Positions 1 through 4,518 of a DNA stretch of 5,186 bases are shown here, piece by piece (position 1 is the first letter of the stretch; every line of letters starts with the position of its first letter). Source of the DNA: Candidatus Moraniibacteriota bacterium (GTDB lineage Bacteria; Patescibacteriota; Minisyncoccia; Moranbacterales; UBA9337); assembly GCA_003510795.1 (NCBI GenBank), contig DOKP01000078.1:1-5186 (forward strand), read 5' to 3'. Position numbers and translations under genes: made by a program. Below the pieces are notes generated by a model, which worked only from the letters and a program-made list of their open reading frames with translations, made no database searches and was not told where the DNA came from.

Positions 1-46
1 AGTGAACTCACTTCGAAACCTTTTATAACCCTAAGAAGAAAAGACT

Positions 47-610
47 TCATTGCGCAAACTGAAAGCCTTGCGCTATGAACCATTCTTTCATAAGAAACCA
101 ATTGGAAAGACTATCTCCTGCATTTTTGAGACTGTGGAAAAAAGCTGCTGTTTGCAGATACTTCTCTGGTATTTTGCCATCGGGAGAAAAGATTTTATTG
201 GGAATAGGTCCCTTATTTCTTTCTCGGTCAGGTAAACGGCAAAATTCTTCCCAAAAAATTTCCACAAGTTCTTGAACAATTAACCCGCAAGCAATCTCGT
301 CCGAGTTCTCCGTTCTCAGAATAAGAACATCTTCACCCAATTTCAAGGAAGGGTCTGTTATTTCATTCCATCGCCAAGGAAGTCGAACCAAAAAATCATA
401 CTTTTCGGCACAAAACCTCAGGTCGATTATCCACTGGTCAGAATCTGTCAGAAATTCTTTAGTATACCCATCTATTTCTCGTACTTTTTCTGGCACAATG
501 CTTTTGCCTTGGCAAAAGAATAATGCTCCATAAATTATGGTTAATTCTTTTGCTTTCGCTGAAAAACATTGGATGGGAAAATAATCAAAATTAGATATAT
601 GCATATTCAT
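47..610 (-). CDS. hypothetical protein, 187 aa
   Basis: I do not recognise this protein and assign no function. The frame stays open back to a TTG at 751 (234 aa). I prefer the ATG at 610: GGGAG lies 8 bases before it, the extra N-terminal 47 residues read like translated AT-rich spacer (many F, K, I), and a good intrinsic terminator (722-757) overlaps the beginning of the longer frame. A second ATG lies two codons further in. The 187-aa form has no obvious signal peptide or membrane helix. It looks soluble, with scattered Cys, an acidic middle, a Trp-rich patch (RLPWRWNEITD) and an aromatic C-terminus (NWFLMKEWFIAQGFQF). The stop is TGA, so UGA is not reassigned here. It shares the strand with the zinc-ribbon gene, but the terminator between them suggests separate transcription. 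Confident that it is coding; low confidence on the exact start. Confidence 0.75.
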   Translation of the reverse strand: MNMHISNFDYFPIQCFSAKAKELTIIYGALFFCQGKSIVPEKVREIDGYTKEFLTDSDQWIIDLRFCAEKYDFLVRLPWRWNEITDPSLKLGEDVLILRTENSDEIACGLIVQELVEIFWEEFCRLPDRERNKGPIPNKIFSPDGKIPEKYLQTAAFFHSLKNAGDSLSNWFLMKEWFIAQGFQFAQ

Positions 611-612
611 AT

Positions 613-642
613 TCAGATCTCCCAAGTTGATTTTAAAAGCAT
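613..642 (-). CDS. possible 9-codon leader ORF before the hypothetical gene
   Basis: An AGGAGG (654-659), the strongest Shine-Dalgarno match near this gene, lies 11 bases before an ATG at 642. That ATG opens a 9-residue ORF, MLLKSTWEI, ending in TGA only two bases before the preferred ATG (610) of the next gene. The GGGAG that would serve the downstream start lies inside this mini-ORF. The layout would suit translational coupling or a leader peptide. An ORF this short can arise by chance, and 11 bases is a rather long spacer, so this is tentative. Confidence 0.25.
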   Translation of the reverse strand: MLLKSTWEI

Positions 643-669
643 CAGAAGAACACCCTCCTACATAACCTA

Positions 670-697
670 AGTCTATAACTTTAAAAAATTTTGTAAA
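670..697 (-). promoter_or_regulatory. candidate sigma70-type promoter for the 187-aa gene
   Basis: On the minus strand, TTTACA (692-697, five of six matches to TTGACA) is followed after 16 bases by TAGACT (670-675, four of six matches to TATAAT). It lies downstream of the intrinsic terminator and just upstream of the AGGAGG/ATG region, where a promoter for the 187-aa gene would be expected. The region is very AT-rich, so chance matches are likely. Confidence 0.25.
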
Positions 698-707
698 GAC
701 TTGGGAT

Positions 708-809
708 TTAATTTTGAAAATAAAAAACCATTCCCGAGAAAGTTTTCTCAAAAATGGCCTTAGCGCAAAGAATCATACCTGGTTCAAATTTAGTCCTCTC
801 AACTTCCAT
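708..809 (-). CDS. possible 33-aa small ORF (doubtful)
   Basis: AGGAGG (819-824) precedes an ATG at 809 by 9 bases. The 33-codon frame begins MEVERTKFEPGMILCAKAIF and ends in TAA. The ribosome site is good, but the last third of the frame is the terminator hairpin and its T-run (722-757), so a full transcript may not form if that terminator works. Its start overlaps the end of another mini-ORF (799-846, 15 residues, very acidic: MDNDPEDEEDINNGS). I do not recognise either peptide. These could be a real small gene, gene remnants or chance. Confidence 0.2.
   Translation of the reverse strand: MEVERTKFEPGMILCAKAIFEKTFSGMVFYFQN
722..757 (-). terminator. intrinsic terminator downstream of the zinc-ribbon gene
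   Basis: On the minus strand the arm CCATTTTTGAGAA (745-757) pairs over all 13 positions with TTCTCGGGAATGG (728-740), using three G-U wobbles, around an AACT loop. Six T follow at once (722-727), then ATTTT. On the plus strand the three wobbles become C-A mismatches and the run is A before the stem, so it is directional. It would end transcripts from the zinc-ribbon gene, and it argues against the TTG start at 751 for the next gene. Confidence 0.6.
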
Positions 810-865
810 TGTTAATGTCCTCCTCATCCTCAGGATCATTGTCCATATTTCACCAGCTTTTTTTG

Positions 866-899
866 TTAGGCATTGCCCAGAAATCAAGGCAATGCCTAA
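866..899. repeat. perfect 12-bp inverted repeat after the zinc-ribbon gene
   Basis: TTAGGCATTGCC (866-877) and GGCAATGCCTAA (888-899) are exact reverse complements around a 10-base loop. It begins 23 bases after the stop of the zinc-ribbon gene on the minus strand. Neither strand has a T-run after the stem (the minus strand continues CAAAAAAAGC), so it is not a classical intrinsic terminator. It may protect the 3' end of the transcript or be a protein-binding palindrome. Confidence 0.7.
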
Positions 900-922
900 A
901 ACTTTCAGAAAATTACCACCTG

Positions 923-1123
923 CTATCCTCTGGCATTACTTCCGTAAGCAATATCAGTTTGGCGCCGTTGTCGCAACTGTCTTTTTTTCATCTTGGGTTT
1001 TTTCTCTGGAGCCGCCTGAACAACATTTAGAATGCTTCCGCAAATGTAACAATGAGTGCGGTCGTTATCAACGGTTTGTCTTTTTTTGCAAGCACGACAT
1101 TCTTTCAGTACTGACTTTGCCAT
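923..1123 (-). CDS. small zinc-ribbon protein, 66 aa
   Basis: A 66-residue protein with two CxxC knuckles, CRAC (Cys9, Cys12) and CYIC (Cys25, Cys28), 12 residues apart. This is the spacing of a compact zinc ribbon; His24 sits next to the second knuckle. After it come a linker (about 30-41) and a strongly basic tail (KKPKMKKRQLRQRRQ, about 41-55). Such an arrangement often binds nucleic acid or ribosomes, but that is inference. The start is well supported: GGAGG lies 6 bases before the ATG, the best ribosome site in the window. The stop is TAG. It does not match ribosomal L32 or L33 as I know them, and I cannot name a family. The gene lies between the structured region following pheT and a terminator at 722-757, so it is probably its own transcription unit. 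No clear promoter is visible. Confidence 0.8.
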   Translation of the reverse strand: MAKSVLKECRACKKRQTVDNDRTHCYICGSILNVVQAAPEKKPKMKKRQLRQRRQTDIAYGSNARG

Positions 1124-1180
1124 AGAGAACCTCCATAGAATGAAATAACGTTAATTACTTCTCCTAAAAATAATCACCCC

Positions 1181-1232
1181 TTGGCGATTAATATTTATTT
1201 ACTAAAAATAATAAATAAGTATTAACCGCCAA
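1181..1232. repeat. 52-bp inverted repeat upstream of the zinc-ribbon gene
   Basis: Arms 1181-1201 (TTGGCGATTAATATTTATTT then A) and 1212-1232 are inverted copies matching at 19 of 21 positions, with a 10-base loop. Both differences are transitions, so on either strand one becomes a G-U wobble. The stem begins and ends in TTGGCG/CGCCAA. It lies 58 bases upstream of the zinc-ribbon start, so it may be an operator, a transcript hairpin or a small palindromic repeat. Its right end touches the T-rich tract (minus strand) following the larger palindrome. Confidence 0.75.
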
Positions 1233-1384
1233 AAAAATAAAAAACTCTCTGAGCTTGTCATCTCGACTAAATAAATTTCTGTACTCGGAAATTTATGCAC
1301 GGAGAGATCTACGTCAGCAGAATGGTTCAGATTCCTCCACTGCTAAATTTATGAGTACATAAATTTATTCGGTCGGAATGACAA
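1231..1384 (-). terminator. candidate terminator of the phe operon: palindrome plus T-tract
   Basis: Transcripts leaving pheT run into the large palindrome (1255-1384) and then, ten bases after its closing stem, a minus-strand tract of T6-A-T7 (1231-1244). A strong structure followed by T-rich sequence about 115 bases after the stop fits a transcription end. The ten-base gap between stem and T-run is longer than in classical terminators, so this is suggestive only. Confidence 0.35.
1255..1384. repeat. 130-bp palindromic element with cloverleaf folding potential
   Basis: The outer arms 1255-1286 and 1353-1384 are inverted copies matching at 27 of 32 positions. The same sequence can instead fold as a four-way junction. 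The closing stem is TTGTCAT..CGAC (1255-1267) with GTCG..ATGACAA (1372-1384). The left hairpin is ATAAATTTC/GAAATTTAT (1271-1279, 1288-1296, perfect 9 bp). The middle arm is GGAGAGATCT/AGATTCCTCC (1301-1310, 1329-1338, 8 of 10). The right hairpin is TAAATTTAT/ATAAATTTA (1344-1352, 1359-1367, perfect 9 bp). No ORF lies inside. TTGTCATTCCGACC-type ends resemble dispersed palindromic repeats I recall from many bacterial genomes, so it is probably one member of a repeat family. Confidence 0.7.
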
Positions 1385-1462
1385 ATCAATAACTGCTTCA
1401 AAAAATTACATCATTTCTAACTTATTGAGACCTGCCCGCAGTCAAGAATTTAAACTTTCATT

Positions 1463-1502
1463 AACTAATAAACTAATTAACTAATTAACCACTCAACTAA
1501 TC
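1463..1502. repeat. 8-bp tandem repeat directly after pheT
   Basis: Five units in strict 8-base register on the plus strand: AACTAATA (1463), AACTAATT (1471), AACTAATT (1479), AACCACTC (1487, degenerate) and AACTAATC (1495). The last unit overlaps the final base of the pheT stop codon. The same unit in the same phase follows pheS at 4495-4518. The function is unknown. Confidence 0.75.
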
Positions 1503-3868
1503 TACTTTTTTACAACCACTTTTAATTCTTCTTCCAGCTTCCCACTGATTTCAACAATTTTTCCATCCACCTCTTGAGCAGTCAAGGTCCGTTCAGGATC
1601 AGAAAAAATTAAATGAAAGGCCATTGATCTCTCTCCTGTTTCAGAGTTAATAAATGTATCAAATAATGTTACATCTTGCAATAGATTTCCACCAAAAAAT
1701 ACTATCACCTCAGCCACCTTAGAAGTTAACATTTTTTTATCCACCACCATAGAAATATCACGATTAACTGCAGGAAATTTAGCTAACGGTATATAAATTT
1801 TTTCTCGAGAAATTTCATTTAACAATGCACTCACATTCAATTCAAATATGGCCGCGCGCATTTTTTTTATGCCGAAATATTTATGTGCACTTTTAGTTAC
1901 CTCTCCAATTACCCCCAACGCGTCTCCTTTGCTATTTTTTATCAAGGCTTTTCTTCCCGGATGGAAAGACACCGCATCGACATCATTTTCATCAAAATCA
2001 GAAGAAAAAACAATATCCATTATTTTAATTTTAGAAAATAAATTCTCCAGCGCACCCTTCAAGATAAAAAATTGCTCGCCCTTATTTCCCTTATCAATAA
2101 CCAACGCGCTTAAAAGTAAATCTTCTTTGGGCAAGGATTTATTTTGAGGCGCATAAACTTTACCCATGTCAAAAATAGCCACACTATCATAATAACTTAA
2201 ACTTTTTTTACCCGCATTCAGAAGTCCGCTTACTAAAGTTCGGCGAATCAATTCCTGATCCACACTCATTGGATTTAGAAGCGCGGTATGATTTTCATCA
2301 TTAAGTCCCAGCGCCTGTGCATCTTCTCGCGAATAAAAAGAATAGCATCTAATCTCATCGAATCCTTGGCTCACCATCATATCTCTCAAATTCCATTCTA
2401 ATTCCCTTTCTTCATTTTTAGCAGGAACTTGTAATTTTTCTTTCAATGGCTCGGTTACTATTTTATAATAACCAAAAACTCTACCGATTTCCTCGATCAA
2501 ATCTTCTTGGTTTTTCAAATCGATTCTTCTAGTCGGAATTTCACAATTTAAAATATTTCCTTTTTGATTAATTTTAATTCCCAAATTTTCTAATATTTCG
2601 ATAATTTCTTTTTCATTAATTTCAACTCCCAAAAGCCTACTTACTCTTTCTAATTCTAATTCGATTTTCCAATTTTTAATTTCTTTTGGATAATTATCAG
2701 AAATTGCTTCAATTTTCCCACTTGCAATTTCAATTATCAAAGTCAAAGCTCTTACCATCGCTCTCTGGGTAAAATTAACATCGATATCTCTCTCATAACG
2801 ATACGCTGCATCAGATTGGATGCTGTGAGCGGACTTGGTTCTGCGAATAGTTGAAGCGTTAAAATTTGCCCCTTCTAAAATAATTTCAGTCGTATCATCT
2901 TTAATTCCACTTTTCAATCCGCCCATTACTCCTGCTAGCGCGATAGGATTGGTTCCATCAGTAATCACAATGTCAGAATTTCTTAAATTAACTTCTTCCC
3001 CATTTAGTATCGCCAGTTTCTCTCCATTTTTAGCCATCCTTACTCCGATTTCAGCGATATCTTTCCCGTCGAAAGCGTGTAATGGTTGGCCGGTTTGAAG
3101 CATTACATAATTAGTAATGTCCACGATATTATTAATTGGTTTTATATCCGAAGCTTTCAAACGATTTTTTAACCAAGCAGGTGATTCTTCAATTTTAATT
3201 CCGCTTATTTTTGCTCCGATATAGCGCGGACATTTTTCAGTTTCAATTTCTATTTTTAACCCACCATCTACTTTAAATTTATCGGTTAATTTTTCCTCCT
3301 CATCCAAAACAATTCTTTTTTCCAACATAGCAATTTCTCTGGCCACACCCTCATAACTTAATGCGTCATGCGCCCGGTTAGGCAAAACATCAATCTCCAA
3401 AACGCTATCATTTAGACCCATAAATTCAGAAAAACTTTTTCCAATTGGAGCATCGGCAGGCAAAACCATAATTCCTTCATGCCCCTCGCCTATTCCAAGT
3501 TCATCCTGGGCACAAATCATTCCGTTGGACTCAATTCCTCGAATAGCAGCTTTTTTTATTTCAAAATTTCCTGGCAAAACTGCTCCCACAAGTGCCACGG
3601 GAACTTTTTGCCCTTCTTTTAAATTTGGCGCCCCGCAAACAATTTGTAGCTCTTCATTTCCCACGTTTATTCTGGCGACATTTAACTTATTAGCATCAGG
3701 ATGTTTGGTTACTTTTAAAACTTCACCAATTACCACCATGTCCAAATCTGCTCCTAGATTTTCAATTTTTTCCACCTCAAAACTATGCAAAGTCAAAGCT
3801 TCTTTAATTTCTTCAGGTGTTTTTTTTGTCTGGCTCAATTCTTTGAGCCAATTATAGCTGAATCTCAT
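1502..3868 (-). CDS. pheT: phenylalanyl-tRNA synthetase, beta subunit
   Basis: Cytoplasmic beta subunit of PheRS. With PheS it forms the (alpha-beta)2 enzyme that attaches Phe to tRNA-Phe and edits mischarged Tyr-tRNA. At 788 aa it is full length (E. coli about 795). Domains in order: N-terminal segment (1-38); EMAP-like tRNA-binding OB fold (about 40-152, VIGEVLKVTKHPDANKLNV); B3/B4 editing domain (about 210-385) with PLHAFDG (His264), VMGG (314-317) and LEGANF (Glu332), at positions expected for known editing-site residues; B5 (about 399-468); catalytic-like core (about 480-680) with FHPGRKA (635-641) and LGVIGEV; and C-terminal ferredoxin-fold anticodon-binding domain (about 695-787, KFPAVNRDISMVV). 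The start MRFSYNWLKE is typical of the family, although no clear Shine-Dalgarno precedes the ATG. It is the last gene of the operon, 60 bases after the Nudix gene. No truncation or frameshift. Confidence 0.98.
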   Translation of the reverse strand: MRFSYNWLKELSQTKKTPEEIKEALTLHSFEVEKIENLGADLDMVVIGEVLKVTKHPDANKLNVARINVGNEELQIVCGAPNLKEGQKVPVALVGAVLPGNFEIKKAAIRGIESNGMICAQDELGIGEGHEGIMVLPADAPIGKSFSEFMGLNDSVLEIDVLPNRAHDALSYEGVAREIAMLEKRIVLDEEEKLTDKFKVDGGLKIEIETEKCPRYIGAKISGIKIEESPAWLKNRLKASDIKPINNIVDITNYVMLQTGQPLHAFDGKDIAEIGVRMAKNGEKLAILNGEEVNLRNSDIVITDGTNPIALAGVMGGLKSGIKDDTTEIILEGANFNASTIRRTKSAHSIQSDAAYRYERDIDVNFTQRAMVRALTLIIEIASGKIEAISDNYPKEIKNWKIELELERVSRLLGVEINEKEIIEILENLGIKINQKGNILNCEIPTRRIDLKNQEDLIEEIGRVFGYYKIVTEPLKEKLQVPAKNEERELEWNLRDMMVSQGFDEIRCYSFYSREDAQALGLNDENHTALLNPMSVDQELIRRTLVSGLLNAGKKSLSYYDSVAIFDMGKVYAPQNKSLPKEDLLLSALVIDKGNKGEQFFILKGALENLFSKIKIMDIVFSSDFDENDVDAVSFHPGRKALIKNSKGDALGVIGEVTKSAHKYFGIKKMRAAIFELNVSALLNEISREKIYIPLAKFPAVNRDISMVVDKKMLTSKVAEVIVFFGGNLLQDVTLFDTFINSETGERSMAFHLIFSDPERTLTAQEVDGKIVEISGKLEEELKVVVKK

Positions 3869-3876
3869 GATATTCT

Positions 3877-3890
3877 TTACTAATTACTAA
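3877..3890. repeat. tandem heptamer in the Nudix-pheT gap
   Basis: TTACTAA occurs twice head to tail (3877-3883, 3884-3890), 8 bases upstream of the pheT start, where a Shine-Dalgarno would be expected (minus strand TTAGTAA). It resembles the 8-bp units following pheT and pheS but has a different period. It may be drift of AT-rich spacer. Confidence 0.5.
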
Positions 3891-3928
3891 TATATTACAA
3901 ATATACGAATTAATTTTGTTTAAGCTTA

Positions 3929-4432
3929 TTAATATCTTTTTAAAAACTCGAAATGTGTTGGCATACTACCTATATATTTTTTTGAATTTAATTCTAATTC
4001 TTTTTCGAAAACATCTTTATCTATCCACACTATTTCATCCACTTCGTCCTTTTGAATCACAAATTCATCTATTTCAATATCTGCCCTAAGTAAATACCAT
4101 TGACAAAAAAAATTATACTTACCTTCATTTTTAATCTTATCTATTTTCTTAAAATTATATTTATTCAAATCAATGCCAATCTCTTCCTGTGTTTCTTTTA
4201 TTATATTATTTTTATAATCTTCATTTTCCTCCACAGTACCCGATACTGCCGGTCCCCATTTCCCAGTATCATGTTTCTTGTTGAGATTTCTTTGCGCCAA
4301 TAAAATTTGATCTTTAGAATTTACAATCCATAAAGCTGAAACACGATAAATATCAGATTGCTCAATTAAGTTTCTTTCTTTAAATCCAATAGGATTATCG
4401 TTTTCATCAACAATAATAATTTTTTCATTCAT
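3929..4432 (-). CDS. Nudix hydrolase, IPP-isomerase-like subgroup
   Basis: 167-aa single-domain Nudix protein; the family hydrolyses nucleoside diphosphates linked to another moiety, using Mg2+. The Nudix box spans residues 65-87 with Gly65, Glu71, Lys79-Glu80, Glu83-Glu84, Gly86 and Ile87. The consensus Arg is Lys and the following hydrophobic residue is Thr; the metal-binding glutamates are present. The N-terminus (IIIVDENDNPIG, 5-16) and LLAQRN (44-49) resemble the isopentenyl-diphosphate isomerase/YfcD-like branch. The catalytic TNTCC motif of true isomerases is absent, so I call a hydrolase of unknown substrate. It lies between pheS (85-base gap) and pheT (60-base gap) on the same strand and is presumably co-transcribed. 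No Shine-Dalgarno is obvious before the ATG. A hand count over 3961-4440 gives 27% GC against about 41% in pheS and 38% in pheT, and the protein is rich in K, N, I, E and D. This suggests later insertion into the pheST pair. Confidence 0.92.
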   Translation of the reverse strand: MNEKIIIVDENDNPIGFKERNLIEQSDIYRVSALWIVNSKDQILLAQRNLNKKHDTGKWGPAVSGTVEENEDYKNNIIKETQEEIGIDLNKYNFKKIDKIKNEGKYNFFCQWYLLRADIEIDEFVIQKDEVDEIVWIDKDVFEKELELNSKKYIGSMPTHFEFLKRY

Positions 4433-4448
4433 ATAGCTAACATTTACA

Positions 4449-4480
4449 ATTTGTAGATTTGTAACAGATTTGTAGATTTG
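4449..4480. repeat. direct repeat in the pheS-Nudix gap
   Basis: ATTTGTAGATTTG occurs twice, at 4449-4461 and 4468-4480, with a 19-base period. The core ATTTGTA begins at 4449, 4457 and 4468, with a near copy (ATTTGCG) at 4476. It lies between the 8-bp array following pheS and the Nudix start, making this 85-base gap almost wholly repetitive. No protein site is recognised. Confidence 0.65.
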
Positions 4481-4486
4481 CGGTTA

Positions 4487-4518
4487 AATCAATAAACTAA
4501 TTAACTAGTCAACTAATT
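4487..4518. repeat. 8-bp tandem repeat directly after pheS
   Basis: Three units in 8-base register on the plus strand, AACTAATT (4495), AACTAGTC (4503) and AACTAATT (4511), plus a degenerate unit AATCAATA (4487). The last unit ends on the terminal base of the pheS stop codon (4518), the same phase as the array following pheT. Confidence 0.7.

Noticed and set aside
50..279. Three short frames (two plus, one minus) inside the left gene
   Set aside because: They overlap the longer minus-strand gene in other frames, with no ribosome site or recognisable motif.
754..1125. Plus-strand 123-aa open frame
   Set aside because: It lies antisense to the well-supported zinc-ribbon gene and the terminator region, and its composition reads as reverse-complement translation with no ribosome site.
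1187..1232. TTGGCG (1227-1232) plus TATTTT as the zinc-ribbon promoter
   Set aside because: Only four of six matches in each box, and it lies inside an inverted repeat of very AT-rich sequence; not distinguishable from chance.
1255..1384. Cloverleaf-like fold as a tRNA gene
   Set aside because: The arm sizes and order do not fit a tRNA: there is no T-loop GTTCRA motif in place, no 7-bp acceptor with CCA-side geometry and no anticodon arm.
1463..1502. The octamer array as a CRISPR array or a replication-origin iteron set
   Set aside because: The units are contiguous with no spacers and far too short for CRISPR, and there is no DnaA-box-like sequence or replication gene nearby.
1848..3857. 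Several plus-strand frames of 87-110 aa inside pheT
   Set aside because: They are antisense shadows of pheT; their Ser/Pro/Phe-rich composition is typical of reverse-strand translation.
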